64,000 nt of DNA from Aureobasidium sp. EXF-3400 (GCA_024195585.1 SWBL01000207.1:27352-91351); one strand, 5' to 3'. Positions 10,584-22,608 are shown, numbered from the stretch's first letter. The notes: generated by a model not told the origin, from the letters alone. Numbers and translations: made by a program.

Positions 10584-10879
10584 TGACCAACGTGTCGGCC
10601 TGTCGACATTGCTTGTTTCCTTCTCTTGCTACTGTTCTTTTGCGACTGCGCCCAGTCTTGTTCTTCTCCCAGGTTATGTCTCCGGAGATGACGTATCGGA
10701 TATGGTATACAGAGTCGTGGTTGTTGTGGACGGTCTTGTGGAGATAATGCCTCGACAGTTGGAGCCTAAGTCCACACCAGAGTCGAGCAATCCGAAGTTG
10801 AAGCGATACCGATGACGCGTTTCCATCACCAAACAATTCGTAACTTCCATCGACAACAACCCTCACACATCAAGTCATC
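10584..10879. promoter_or_regulatory. Shared divergent promoter of VPS8 and the GPALPP gene
   Basis: The two start codons are 296 bp apart on opposite strands, so this short region must contain both promoters and 5' UTRs. No TATA box stands out. Confidence 0.55.
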
Positions 10880-11865
10880 ATGTCGGCAGCAGGTCCAGAC
10901 CTCCCTCCACATCTCCTGGCCAAGAGAAAGCGTCAGCAAGAGGAGGCACTGAAGAACGACTCGTCCACATCTTCCGGCGCAAACCAAGAGAGCCCTAAAC
11001 GACAGAAGGTCACCGGCCCAGAACTCCCACCCTCAGCCTCGCCGACACCAGCAGGGCCCTCGCTACCACCAACTGTCCCATCACCTTCAGTCGGTCCCAC
11101 GTTACCCCCCTCAGAACCACAATCCGCCCGCCCTATTGCTGGTCCCGCACCACCGCCAGCTCCTCTCGATGAGCGTCCATTAGCACCCCCAGACTCAGAC
11201 GACGACGACTCCGACGACGATGGCTTTGGTCCAGCTCTACCCAGCGCTGCCGATTTGAATCCATCTACCAACAACGCTGGACCGTCGGTGCCACAACCAG
11301 CAGCTCCCGCCAGAGCTCAGCGCGACGAATGGATGACACTACCACCCCAGCAAGATGATCTGGCCGCTCGTATGGATCCCTCCAAGATGCGTGCAAGAGG
11401 CTTCAACACGGGCAAGAACGCAAGAGGTGGTAATACAACTCCTGCTGGAGGAAACATTGCCGCCGCATGGACAGAAACACCAGAAGAGAAACTCAAGCGT
11501 CTGCAAGACGAAGCTATGGGTGTGAAGCCCGCTACTGCCGGACACATTGATGCCAGAGAGGCTGCCAAAAATAAGGAGAAAGAGGCAGAGGCAAGACGTA
11601 TACGTGAACAGACTGTGAGTTTGCTAACATCTAACACATCTTCATCCAAGCTGACGTGTGTCTACAGGACAAGGCAAGAGGACCATCACTGATGGCACAA
11701 CACAAAGAGTCAAATCCAGAGAACAAGGATGATGATCCTAGTAAACGAGCCTTCAACAGGGAGAAAGATATTGGCGGTAGCTCTCTGGGTCTTGTCGACA
11801 AGAAGGACCTGCTCAACAAGGCTTCCAATTTCGGCTCCAAGTTCTCTGGTGGTGGCTACCTGTAG
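10880..11865 (+). CDS. GPALPP-motif protein (DUF3752 family)
   Basis: Exons 10880-11614 and 11668-11865 (53-bp phase-0 intron) give 310 aa. The N-terminal half repeats the family motif: AGPDLPP, TGPELPP, AGPSLPP, VGPTLPP, AGPAPPP and FGPALP, interrupted by an acidic DSDDDDSDDD tract. The C-terminal half matches the DUF3752 region: EWMTLPPQ, R-rich ...RARGFNTGKNARG, WTETPEEK, a long charged helix, and the end REKDIGG...GSKFSGGGYL. GPALPP1-type proteins are nuclear and poorly understood; a link to RNA processing is suspected only. Its 3' end lies 96 bp from the 3' end of VPS33, which is convergent. Confidence 0.85.
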
Positions 11866-11961
11866 AATCTATAGACGTTATATGAACCATGAACGCCAGC
11901 ACTCTAAACTTCCATCGAGACAAGACACACGCTATTGATCATTACTATCCTACTGTACATT

Positions 11962-14360
11962 CTACTTGCGACCCCAAGCCCTCTTCTCCATAGCCGCCTC
12001 GACAGCAGCATTACCAGACAAGATACCCGTAGTCACAATAACGATCTTCTTCTTCTCCCCCAACTGCTCACCCATGAACCTGAGTGCCGCAATCTCGGCA
12101 AACGTAACACCACCCAGGAAAACCACGATCGTAGTCTTACATCCACCCCCATTGCCACCTCTGAGTGTTTGTCTCGCAGCCGAAGCCTCTGCACTAGAAC
12201 CCTTCTGCACTTCATCAACAGTAGCGCCCTTGATCCTCTGCAACACATCTTCAAACCCTTTCCACCCTGCCGCTTGCGTGTTAGGCGTAACATTTGCAAC
12301 AGCAGCATTGGCGTTAGGTGTACTCGACGATCTCGGATTGGAAAGCTTTGCCAAAAGTTGTTTCTGCAATACACATTGCACCAACCTCACACTCAGCGGC
12401 GCATAGCCAGAAAACACATACGAGATATCCGTAGGTTCCTGCTCGTCCACTTCGTCAACAAAGAGCTTCAAGGTCTTGCGCACAGCATTGTAATCAGTGT
12501 TTCCGGAAAAGACACCACCCATGGGGTTCAGGTATCCAGTATTGCTTTGTCTGGTGCACACCAAACCCATTTTCTCGAGTGCGGCAAAGGTGGTAAGGTG
12601 TTGATGTCCATACGCATACATGACTTGTCTCTTTAGGTTTTCGAGTTCGCGAGGGCGGATGCCGCCTCCTACACACGATTCCAGAGACAGCAAGCGTAGG
12701 ATTGTCGACAGAGGAACATCTCTAGCAATCAGTTCTTCCAAATTGTCATTCATGCTGTTTGGATCGGCGCCAGCTGCAAAGTTCTGCTGTACTTCTAGGA
12801 CACGGCCGAAGATTTCGCTGCGGGTGGTTTTCATGATTTCTTCGGCCATGGAGGTGTGGATTTTCAGCGAGGCTTGCTCGGCTTGGTAGGAAGGCAGTTT
12901 TGCGACAAAGGTTTTGAGGTCGGAGATTGATTGATCGGCTTTGTGGCGAGATTCGTAGTCGGCTTGGAGGCGACGGGCGGTTCTGTTGAGCAAAGGACCA
13001 ACGACGGCGAAGTTGCAGTCGCGCAGTTCAGGATACAGTTTGTCGGAGCTGTCGAGTTGGATTTTGCGTTTTGTGGCGGCTTGGGTGGAGTTGCCTGCTG
13101 CGGCTGCTGCTCCTTGTGGTTTCTGTTGCTGGGGTGCTGCACCGACGATGGAGGTGTCTACTTCGGTCTGATTGTTGCGGACGCCAAAAACTTCGTCGAT
13201 TAGGCCCTCGTATGTCAATTGGGTCATGAGAGGGGTGAAGAAGTCGATTTCGCGGTCGATAATGATGACATTCTCTACGATTGCACTTGGTGTGAGACCA
13301 AAGGTTGAGGGCGATTTGGAGGTAGCGGAAGATGCGCTGACTTCCTCTTCGGAACGCATACGGATGAGTAGATCCGCCAGTTTCTTTGCATTGTCACCTT
13401 TGCCTAGGATACGAGGGAAGAGGCCAGTAGATCGTTGTAAGCGCATCAGTGCTGTGGCAGTAAGGAAGATCGAGGTAGGATCTTTGCGCTTTGCTGGGGT
13501 CAGTACAGCATGGATAAATATTATTCCCAAAAGGAAGACATACCAGATACAGGTCACTGAAGGCATCTTCAAGCTCCAGAGACAGCAAGTCAGGTTCCAG
13601 AGGGATTAAGAACAGCGGGCACTCGCCAATGGTCACCTCTCCGAGCACACCATTCTCTTCGAGGATCCTATCACTGACGAGGGTTCGCCTGGGCACCCAA
13701 AAGACGGAGAATTCATGATCGATTTTGCTTTCTTGACGGATTTGACTAATATGTTCTATGGATATGTTAGCATGTAATGATAACATCTCTCGGAACGGGG
13801 GCGCAACAGAGAGAGTTAATGATTCATGCTGCATCGACTGGCTGTCAATGTAACGATTTTGATGTAGGGCACAAGACTGAACGTGCAGGGTAGGTGTAAC
13901 CTGCGCACTCTACTTTAAGGCCCATGTGGTGATGGTGGGAGGGGAAGATATGTCTAGCTAGGGCTATGCGAGAAAGGAAGGCATGGCTATAATGATGATT
14001 ACAAGCAATCATGACCTACCAGCTATGAGTTGAACATCCTTTGGCTTCTCGCCTCTGGCCAGAAAGACGATGTTGCGTTGAGAGTCGTCGACATTGCGAT
14101 TCTCTACGTAGAAGACCTTGTCGACGCCATACTCCTGCAAGGTGCTGAACTTGACGAGCAAGCCAATTGGACCAGCAAGAGACTTTTCAATCACAAGATT
14201 CTTCTTGCCAGGAACCTGCGCAATGGGTGTGAGCAGGTGAATTGTTTGGACGGATCCGCAGTGTCCAGGTAGCCTTACGTACGCCTTCGAGCAGTTGGAG
14301 CAGATCTCTACGGGCCCTTTCGGTGATGTCCTGAGGGTTTATCTCTGCATGGGGCGCCAT
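11962..14360 (-). CDS. vps33: Vps33, Sec1/Munc18-family subunit of HOPS and CORVET
   Basis: Four exons: 14283-14360, 14020-14215, 13544-13755 and 11962-13488, giving 670 aa. Introns are 67, 264 and 55 bp. The N-terminus MAPHAEINPQDITERARRDL leads into GKKNLVIEKSLAGPIGLLVKF, YGVDKVFYVEN, EFSVFWVPRRTLVSD and GLFPRILGKGDNAKKLADL, all typical of Vps33 SM proteins. The VIIIDREIDFFTPLMTQLTYEGLIDE block is the SM core. Near the C-terminus, VVFLGGVTFAEIAALRF is the conserved end block. An Ala/Gln-rich insert at about residues 245-270 is probably a loop. Vps33 binds SNAREs and the other class C Vps proteins at endosome and vacuole. The 264-bp intron is long for this window. The gene is divergent from histidyl-tRNA synthetase. 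Confidence 0.92.
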
Positions 14361-14574
14361 CACATTCTGCAGTCACGAAGGCGTGAAGAAAAGGAAGACA
14401 AGTTGGTGCAGAGTGGCAGATTGAAGTTGAAGTGAAACAAACGTGTGGATTCGACATGGCCGTGAAGATGACAAAAACGCCAAGCCCATGACTCGGTCTC
14501 ATACAATTCCATTCGTGCCCCTCCATGCTCTTGTGACTCTTTCTGTATACCGCTGACCGACTTTGCATGCTTGC
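14361..14574. promoter_or_regulatory. Shared divergent promoter of VPS33 and HTS1
   Basis: Only 214 bp separate the two start codons, so the promoters and 5' UTRs of both housekeeping genes are packed here. No obvious TATA element is seen. Confidence 0.55.
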
Positions 14575-16347
14575 ATGAAGGCTGTTACATCATTCGCAAG
14601 GACTTTCTCTTCTCAACTCCGACTTTCAAGGCCGAGACTTCAGTACACGGTCGACCGCGCATTTTCTACATCAATCTATCGTCTAGACCGAAGCGAGCAA
14701 TTCAATATGGGCAAGGACAAGGGAGACAAGGGCGGCTTCCAGCTCAAGGTGCCCAAGGGTACTAAGGATTGGGAGGGTAAGGACATGGTCATCCGCGACA
14801 AAATCTTCAGCACCATCACCAATGTCTTCAAGCGTCACGGTGCTGTGACCATCGATACGTGAGTCAAGCGCTGTGGGAAACGATAACCTGTCTGGTATAC
14901 TGACTCTGCGTCCAACAGTCCTGTATTTGAGCTCAAGGAGATCCTCTCTGGCAAGTATGGTGAGGACAGCAAGCTCATCTACGATCTGGCCGACCAAGGT
15001 GGAGAGCTGTGCTCTCTGCGCTACGATTTGACCGTTCCCTTCGCCAGATGGCTCGCCATGAACACATCCGTCCAGAACATCAAGCGCTACCACATCGCAA
15101 AGGTCTACCGCCGTGACCAGCCCGCCATGACCAAGGGTCGCATGCGCGAGTTCTACCAATGCGACTTCGACATTGCCGGTGCCTACGACCCTATGATTCC
15201 CGACGCTGAGATTCTGAGGATTGCATGCGAGATCTTCGATGAGCTGGGCTGGAAGGGCAAATACACTATCAAGCTCAACCACCGCAAGATTCTCGATGGT
15301 ATCTTCTCCGTGTGTGGTGTGCCCACCGACAAGCTGAGAACCATTTCGTCTGCCGTTGACAAGCTCGACAAGTCACCATGGGACGAGGTTAAGAGAGAGA
15401 TGACTGAGGAGAAGGGTCTTGATCCCGAGATTGCCGACAAGATTGGCAAATACGTTGTTCGCAAGGGCGGAAGAGACCTGCTCAAGGACCTCCAAGCCGA
15501 TGCAACTCTCAGCGCAAACGAGTCTGCAAAGGCCGGTCTCGACAACATCGAAATCCTCTTCAACTACCTCGACACATTCGGCGTCCTCGACAGAATCTCC
15601 TTTGACATGTCACTCGCCCGCGGTCTCGACTACTACACTGGTGTCATCTACGAAATCGTTACCGAGGGTTCTGCCCCCAAGACCTCAGAAGGCCAGAAGG
15701 TACAAGCAAAGAGCAAGAAGCCCAAGAACGAGGATGATGACCGCAGCAACGATCCCAGCGTCGGTGTTGGATCCGTCGCTGCAGGTGACCGCTATGACGA
15801 ACTCGTCGGCATGTTCAGCGGCAAGAGCAACCTTCCCTGCGTCGGTATCTCATTCGGTGTCGAACGCATCTTCAGTATCACAAAGGCCAGACTGGAGGCC
15901 GAAGGCAACAAGGCTGTCCGCACAAACGAAGTCGACGTCTACGTTATGGCTTTCGGTGGCAAGGGCTTCGATGGTCTCCTGCCCCAACGTATGGAAGTCG
16001 CCAAGCGTCTATGGGACGCAGGCATCAAGGCCGAGTTCAACTGGAAGGTTAAGCCCAAGCTCCCTGCACAGTTCAAGGCTGCGGAGACCAACGGTGTTCC
16101 CTTCGCCATCATCCTTGGTGAGGAAGAACTTAAGGCTGGTCAATGCAAGCTCAAGGAGATGGGTCTGCCAGAAGGTCACCCTGAGAAGGATGGTGTGCCC
16201 ATTGCCATGGACAAACTCGAGGAGCAAGTCGCCGCTAAGATTGAGGCCAGCAGACAAGCACAGTTGACCAGCGTTGATGCTGTCGCTGACAAGCTCGACA
16301 CAACAAACCTTGACGAGGCTGCTGCTGCCGCTCCCAAGACCAGCTAG
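14575..16347 (+). CDS. hts1: Histidyl-tRNA synthetase, probably dual cytosolic/mitochondrial
   Basis: Exons 14575-14858 and 14919-16347 (60-bp phase-2 intron) give 570 aa. This class II synthetase charges tRNA-His. Visible signatures: motif 1 region PKGTKDW...[19 protein letters not shown]; motif 2 [12 protein letters not shown] and [21 protein letters not shown]; the histidine-specific blocks [14 protein letters not shown] and [17 protein letters not shown]; motif 3 [11 protein letters not shown]; and a C-terminal anticodon-binding domain. The first in-frame ATG (14575; the frame is closed by TGA at 14554) starts a 44-residue Arg/Ser/Phe-rich, acid-free leader typical of mitochondrial import. 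A second in-frame ATG at 14707 (Met45), with A at -3 and G at +4, would give the cytosolic form. This is the HTS1 arrangement known from yeast. Confidence 0.95.
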
Positions 16348-17092
16348 ATGTGTTGAAGGCATACAAAAGGTGTTTAAACCGAAACCAAGACACAAAAAGT
16401 TATATAAAGATACCCCCTTGTTTGGGTGATGATGCATGAATGGCACTTTTGTACAATTGTAACAAGACCTCGCCCCTTTTCCATGACCTTGCATCGGCAA
16501 CTCGATCAACACTGTGTTCAGTCCAGAGATGGTGAGTCTTGCCCTCTCTCTCCTTATGATACCGTGCTATACGAAGCGGTGTGTCTGATCATCAGACGCC
16601 TCTATGCATCATGTACCCCTACTGTATTGGGAAGGGGCATCTCAAGCAGGGATCTGTGGACGATGAAGACCAGGGTTATCGCGAGAAAGTATAAACGAGA
16701 ATCTCGGGACGATCAAACACACGGGAGATATGAGAGCGGGAGGATCAGCAAGCACCTGGGGAAATACATTGATACATTCACATGAAAGGAAGGCAGACAG
16801 ATATAGCAAATCAGGGGTTCAAATCATTTCAATTATTTCGTTTATCAGCAAAATGCAAGCCAAAAAAGACGCCTTTCCCAGAATGTTTTAGATAGAAATT
16901 CTTTGCTCCATCGCTATAACCCCCTGTGCGAATGAGAGAAAGAAAGAAGGAATGAAGAAGGTCAGGTATCGCTAGTGTCGCTTGCTATGCTTGTAATTAC
17001 AAAGAGAGTGTGAGTGTGAGGTGGAGGACCAGAAAAGGTAGAAGTGGAGGAAAGAGAGAAATCCAAAGGTTGGCAGCAGGTTGGCTCTGAAC
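16348..17092. other. Intergenic, 745 bp, between convergent genes
   Basis: This holds the 3' ends of HTS1 and of the GPI-anchored protein gene. I see no supported gene; the open frames here show neither family similarity nor splice-consistent extensions. Confidence 0.5.
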
Positions 17093-17831
17093 TTAGAGAA
17101 GAAGAGCAAAGCCGCCGAAGATACCGGCAGCAACGGCAAACAGACCGTAAGCCTGACCGAGCTGGAGGGCAGCAGCGGAACCGGTGGAGCTGCTGCTGCT
17201 ACCAGTCTGGGAAGCACTACCGCTGCCACCAAGACCACTGAAGACGGTCTGGCCGGCAGAGTTTGTGGCCTGTCCGCCGTTGTTGCCGGTCTGTGATGCG
17301 GTTGCGGACGATGTAGAGGATGTGACGTTGACGCGCTTGGGGTTCTGGGCACCGCAAGGGTGTTGGGCTCTGCAGTTGTATTCGCAGTCGGAGTTGCCGC
17401 CGCAGTTTGCAATGCACTCGGTGCCGTACTCTGTGCAGACGTAGTAAGGGATTGTTTGCGAGTACTCGGAAGCGTTGGGGGCGATGTTGTTCTCGCAGAT
17501 GCAGGAGTAGTCGAGGGTCTCGGGGTCGCAGTCGTTCTAGGATGGAGAGTTAGCATATTGTTCTGTAGTTCTGTATCTTGGAGTTTGTGTGTACCTCGAT
17601 GGTGTCGGAAGAGTTGGCGGCGGTTTGGAGACAGATCAGAGGGCAGGCATACTGCTGGTTGGTGCACCAGATTTCTGCGGCCGGTTAGAATGGTGTTTGA
17701 ATCATGAGGACAAATCGGTATCACAAACCTCTAGTGGCCTCGGGGACGTTGGTGACATTAATGGTGTATTGGGACTGAGCAGAGGCCAACTTGGCGACCA
17801 CAGGAAGAAGGAAGAGACCGACACCGCGCAT
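17093..17831 (-). CDS. GPI-anchored cell-surface protein with a Cys-rich DUF7707-type domain
   Basis: Three exons: 17729-17831, 17595-17674 and 17093-17536, with introns of 54 and 58 bp, give 208 aa. A secretion signal (MRGVGLFLLPVVAKLASAQ) is followed by a Cys-rich domain with about ten Cys: WCTNQQYACPLIC, CDPETLDYSCICENN, PYYVCTEYGTECI, NCGGNSDCEYNC and HPCG. This pattern fits the DUF7707 family of fungal surface proteins, which resemble but are not CFEM domains. A Ser/Thr/Gly-rich stalk and a hydrophobic C-terminus (GLFAVAAGIFGGFALLL) fit GPI anchoring. N-glycosylation sequons are present (NVT, NSS, NAS). It is expected in the plasma membrane or cell wall. Ligand and function are unknown. 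Confidence 0.82.
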
Positions 17832-18690
17832 CTTGATAGATTTTCTGTGTAGATGGGAAGATGGGATAACTTTTTGTGGTTGAGTAGTGATAGGTAAAGT
17901 TTCGAGCAGAAAGTTATTCTTCGACAACGAAAGTGGATGAAGACAAGTATTAGAAAGTGAAGGACCAACTGATAACGAAGGAGGCTGGGAGTGATATAGA
18001 GGGTTGCCCCAGCAGGACGTACGTTGAGTCTTTATCCTGTACGCTCAAGGGCCATAGCTCGCCGCTTGCTTCACTTGCTAGAGCATAAACGGGGATGGCG
18101 GGCGGCGAAAGCACTGGTCAACGCTCTTCCCGTATCCCCATGCATATTCTGGGGTCGTTCGACCGCGGGTTAGGTGCATCCAGGCCTATCAAACGACGGC
18201 ATGCTTTAGGGAAGTGGAGTCCCGACACCTACTCTCTATCTATAGAAGGGCCGGACAAGAGCCTCTGTGTCTCTCTTTTTCAACCGACCATAAGAAATGT
18301 CTGGTCAACTAGCAGACGTTTGGTGGACGAGGCCTTCTACTTGCAATACCGTGGTTAATAGCGAGTCAGAGGAGATTTCGAGAATTTCGGAGAATATCAG
18401 AGCCGAAAGAGAGCTGTGCCTAATCTTGTCTGCTGGAGACGAGCCGATAGGACGACCCTCGAGCCAAGCCTTCCTCGCGGCTCTGCTTCTCCAACCTCTC
18501 TCGCCATCCGATCGCACTTCTTTTGCGCTAGTTGACCGAGCGGTTTAACGAGCACAACGCCTGTGACCAAGGGACTGGGCCGTCTTTTCCAAGAAACCAC
18601 CTCATCTACCTCATGGATAGCCAACTCCCTTCAAACAACAGGATCAGCTAACTCAATCTATTTTCTGTATCCCTCAACACGGACTGATGG
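17832..18690. promoter_or_regulatory. Divergent intergenic region, 859 bp
   Basis: It lies between the starts of the DUF7707 gene (minus) and the PX-domain gene (plus) and so should hold both promoters. Several open frames occur near 18100-18620 but none has a domain or splice-consistent structure. Confidence 0.5.
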
Positions 18691-19492
18691 ATGGAGTCTG
18701 CGGAGGCGGAAACTCTTGTCAACGGCAATCACCCCGCAAAGGACCAGCCTCTGGCCGCTGGTGCCGCCGCCACGTCTACAACTACTACACATGAACAGCA
18801 GGATGCAAACGCTTCGGATCACACGGCCGCGTCATCAGTCACACTCGACGATGCATCTCCTCATGTAATACCGCCATACTTCAATGGCGGCCGGCTTGCA
18901 CGCACGGATTCAGCTACTCCGGCAACACATGGTATAGATCTCGTTGATCAATCAGACGAAGATCATGAAATCGGGCGAGCGTGCTGGGCAAGTGATGTCT
19001 CTGTTGACGACTACGTGGTTGTAGGTGGTTCAACAGGGATAGGTGCATATGTGGTATGGAACTGTACCATTGAGACATTCAAGGGTGGCAGTATCACGCT
19101 TCGGAAAAGGTGTGTGGCTTATACTAGGACTCCCTTGCCGGCATATCAAGCTGACTCATGATCAGATACTCCGAATTCGACACACTTAGGCAGCATCTTG
19201 TGAGGGCATTTCCTCTTTCCGAAGCCTCTATCCCAGAACTGCCCAGGAAGAGTCTTGTTTGTATGTCAATATCGACAACCCTTAAATATGCTTATGGCTT
19301 ACTCATCCCTTCGCAGCACGATTTCGCACCAAGTTCCTCGAGCAGAGGAAAGCAGGGCTTGCTCACTTTCTCACGTACGACAATCCATCAACTTTATGGT
19401 AATTGTGATGCTGACTTCTGATTGACAGATGCATTCTACTCAACCCACAATTCTCACGGTCTCCGATAGTCACGGAGTTCATCAACGCTTGA
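18691..19492 (+). CDS. PX-domain protein, Ypt35-like
   Basis: Four exons: 18691-19109, 19166-19260, 19317-19374 and 19429-19492, with introns of 56, 56 and 54 bp, give 211 aa. The first ~90 residues are acidic and disordered. A PX domain follows from about residue 105: VWNCTIETFKGGSITLRKRYSEF, with the phosphoinositide-contacting R-Y-S-E-F, then ALP-type LPRKS, RFRTKFLEQRKAGLAHFL and a last helix ending EFINA. PX domains bind PI3P on endosomes. Small fungal proteins of this build correspond to Ypt35, which recruits Vps13 in yeast. The specific Ypt35 name rests on size and architecture. Confidence 0.82.
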
Positions 19493-19593
19493 GCCTCCTG
19501 GCAATTTGTACATATACGAGCCGACCGAAACATGAAATTTAGCGACAGCACTAATGGTTAATTCGATTCTTTCTGTACTTTTGAATAATCAGG

Positions 19594-19953
19594 ATGTATT
19601 TTCAAACATGCTTGTCATTTGGGCAGGGTGGCTCCGACAACAAGTTTCAAGAACGTTCCATCGACCGTATCGTGTCCCGCATGATGCCCATGTGTATGGT
19701 GGAGTATATCAGACGTCTTGGAGTCGCTTTAGAATGGCGTTTCGCTCTCGCGGGACTCGTAAACATGGCGGTGGGTGAGTAATAACGCTTAGGTCGAAAG
19801 CCGATAAGCTTTGCTGACATGATGCCGACAAACACTACAGCATCCGTGTGCCTTCTTATTGTCAAGATGCAAACCAAGTCATTGTGGTTTCGAGTTACAA
19901 TGAAGCCTGCTGAATATATTCTACATCACAACATGAATATAGTCGTGATTTAG
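19594..19953 (+). CDS. Possible small membrane protein, weakly supported
   Basis: A candidate two-exon gene: 19594-19774 and 19841-19953, with a 66-bp phase-1 intron (GTGAGT...CTACAG), would give 97 aa. After an N-terminal polar part, the joined frame has a hydrophobic stretch across the splice (FALAGLVNMAVASVCLLIVKM) that could be a membrane segment. No family is recognised. It starts 102 bp after the PX gene in the same direction, so it could equally be part of that gene's 3' UTR. Support comes only from the splice signals and the hydrophobic segment. Confidence 0.22.
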
Positions 19954-20172
19954 TATGTTGGCTCATAGTGACATGCCGCTTGCCCTGTGCAGCAGAGAGG
20001 GGACCGCCAAGATTATACGTTGGAGTCAGCGAAGGGAGACGCGAGAGCTCGATGACCTGTAACGAGTCGGCTCTCGTATAACGTGACGATAGCCAGAACT
20101 ACAGATAGAAGAGGAGGTTTAGGGCTCAGGATTGAATCGCAGCCTTCTAGTGGGACGGCCAGATGTTGTCGG

Positions 20173-21906
20173 ATGACTCCTCTCCAGATCTGGCTGTCAG
20201 GAAAGGGTCCTGAAAGCAAGCGCGAAGCAGGTGCAGCAGCAACAGGGCAGCAGCAGGATTCGAGCCAACAGCACCCAGGCCACGCTGCGACGGACCCAAA
20301 CGGCGCGGTTGAGCAAGAATCATGGTCGTCTGCCATCAAAAGCATGGTCAATTCTCTCAGACCTACCTCGACCAGGTCACCTACCCGGCGCTCCTCCGTC
20401 AGACACCCTACCCCACCCCCCTCACACCTCTCCAGCACATCGCCGCAACCTCCGTATAACGACAATGAAGCCCCCGAGACTCCGACCCAAAGCGACAGAC
20501 CTGCGAAACGCCTTAAGCTGACGCTCAAAGGCCCGAAGCTGGCTGCGGTACCTGCTGACGTTGGCGACACAAACGCGACCATCCCGTCTCCGAGACCGCC
20601 TGTCAAGCTGACCCTTTCTGAACCACATGGTCCTCTGGTGCAGACTACCAACGGCGTACGCAAGACTCTGAATGTCACCGAAGATTCAATACCCACCAAT
20701 ACGTCACCTTCTGCGACTCCGGCTCTAGCCCTGAATCCCGAACAAAGACAGACTCGAAAGGCCTCAGAGAGGCGTAGTCTGCGCTCTCATGATGAGGGTC
20801 CACGATTGAAGAGCGAGCTGGCTGTATACTTTCCCAACTACGAAGACATCATCTACGATTCCAACAAAGAACCTGGTAAGACAGAGTCCATCATATACCA
20901 TGACCGTGGCTGACCAATTATAGACTTCATCACTACCGACACCATCATTCATATCAGTGATGAACCGTATAACCCTGCACAAGACGCAAACCCCAAGCCC
21001 GACACTTCGTCAAGCAATGCCAAAAACCAACGTGCCTCTATTTCTTCCACAAAACCACCACTTAAATATAATGGCGCTCAGGTCATTGACTTCTCGTCGA
21101 TCGAGAAAAGCGTCGGTCATCACCCGAGGGATCCTTTGACGGACGCTTTCTATTTCAAGTCCCATCGCCGAGCAGAGCGCAAGGAGAAGCAGTTACGCAA
21201 CATCGAAAAGGAGAGGGCAATGCACGAGAAAGCTCAACTAGAGAGACTTCTCGAAGCCTTGCAAGGGCACGACTGGCTGCGTGTCATGGGTATTGTCAGC
21301 GTCGCCGATGCAGATGCCAAAAAGTACGAGCCCAAGAGAAAGTACTTTATTGACGAAGTCAATGCGTTGCTGTTAAAGTTCAAGACATGGCGAGACGAGG
21401 AAAAACGAATACGGTATGAGAAGGAAGCTGCTGCTATGGCGGGAAACGACGATGAAGAAGAAGGAGAGGAAGACGAAGAAAGCGAAAGCGAAACGTCTTC
21501 GGCCGATCTGGATGCCTCAGCAGCCCGCCAACTACAGATTGAGGCTTCGGGAGGGACCAAAGGTGGAAAAGAACAGAAAGCCGGAAAGCTCAAGAGCAGA
21601 ACGCGGGTTTCTGCCCCGGTCCCCGAGCCTGCGCCTCCGCATCCAGCATCTCTTCCAACGATATATCGAGAGCCGACGCCAGTGGGACCTTTTGTCAGCT
21701 TTTACTCGAAACCTCACCTACGGGCAGCAGCGTTGGGAAACACTAGACATGGGCGAACTCTAACAGCATTCGGCGTACCGATACCCGAAGTCGAAGAACG
21801 AGACTTTGCTCTGCCAGAGGACTACGTGACGCCAGATGCGCTGAGAGACAACGCAAGGAAGCGCAGGAGGATGAAGCGAGAGGCGGCAGATTCAAGCAAG
21901 GTCTGA
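20173..21906 (+). CDS. SAS4-domain (something about silencing, subunit 4) protein
   Basis: Exons 20173-20875 and 20924-21906 (48-bp phase-1 intron) give 561 aa. The first half is Ser/Pro-rich and basic, probably disordered. The conserved core spans the splice: YFPNYEDIIYD before it and, after it, HPRDPLTDAFYFKSHRRAERKEKQLRNIEKERAMHEK and LERLLEALQGHDWLRVMGI, which is the Sas4 signature. A KYFIDEVNALLLKFKTWRDEEK helix, an acidic Glu/Ser tract and a basic C-terminus follow. In yeast Sas4 is a subunit of the SAS acetyltransferase complex that acts on H4 K16. I used the first in-frame ATG; a start further upstream or at 20344 cannot be excluded. Confidence 0.8.
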
Positions 21907-22608
21907 GTAGAGAGATGGGAAGACAGATGTACAGGATGACACATTGTTAGCATACATGGAGCGGCGTTCTGGCGCATGGACATAGCGAAATACCCTGAGG
22001 GATGTTATATTATTGCTTTATTCAGATACTGGCATTGTAAAGTACACTTGGTTGTCACGCGATGTGTTTGTGTGAAAACGATATAGCTCAAGAAAGATAC
22101 TGCGGTCTTCAGATCGCTTGAAGTCGAGTTCCACCATAGGTTGAGTATCGACTGATCGATGTGAACAGACAAGATGGCGGTGAGTGAGGCAGAGTTTCAG
22201 CGTGAGCAGGAATTGGAGGCAGTCGCGATGGTGAGCACGGGCCACTTCCGCAGTTCGTCACTTCTCGAAGACGGCGGCAGCGACTTTAGAGCTCGTTCAC
22301 GGTCGATCAGAGAGCCTCGCGCGCGGATCAAAGTCAAGCATCTATACTCGCCGTCTATTGTCGCCTTCTACTCTACTCTCGCCTCTCACCTCTCGAATTC
22401 TCCTCCGCCGCCGAACGACTGCCGCACTCACGCGCCTTCACCGAACGCCGCCCCACCACACGCTACCAGTCGTCCTTTGCTCGATACACGCAAGCGCGAC
22501 ACACGACCGAACCGAGCGAACCAACGCGACCGCATCGCGCATGTCCTGTGGCATGGGAAATGCAAACTGAGCCGACACTTGGTCAAGAGGTAGCGCGCAG
22601 CTGGCGCC
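21907..22608. promoter_or_regulatory. SAS4 3' flank and TAF2 upstream region, 702 bp
   Basis: This holds the 3' end of the SAS4-type gene and the promoter and 5' leader of TAF2. An ATG at 22174 opens a frame of 139 codons that closes 15 bp before the TAF2 start. If transcription starts upstream of it, it would act as a long upstream ORF; its composition (many Arg, Pro, His) does not look like a conserved protein. Confidence 0.45.

Noticed and set aside
13756..14019. Possible extra micro-exon inside the 264-bp VPS33 intron
   Set aside because: Joining the flanking exons directly gives the expected continuous Vps33 sequence (DVQLIAEHISQIRQES), so no residue is missing.
22174..22593. ATG-started frame of 139 codons just upstream of TAF2
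   Set aside because: Composition is Arg/Pro/His-rich and not domain-like, and it ends 15 bp before the TAF2 start; treated as leader sequence or a possible upstream ORF.
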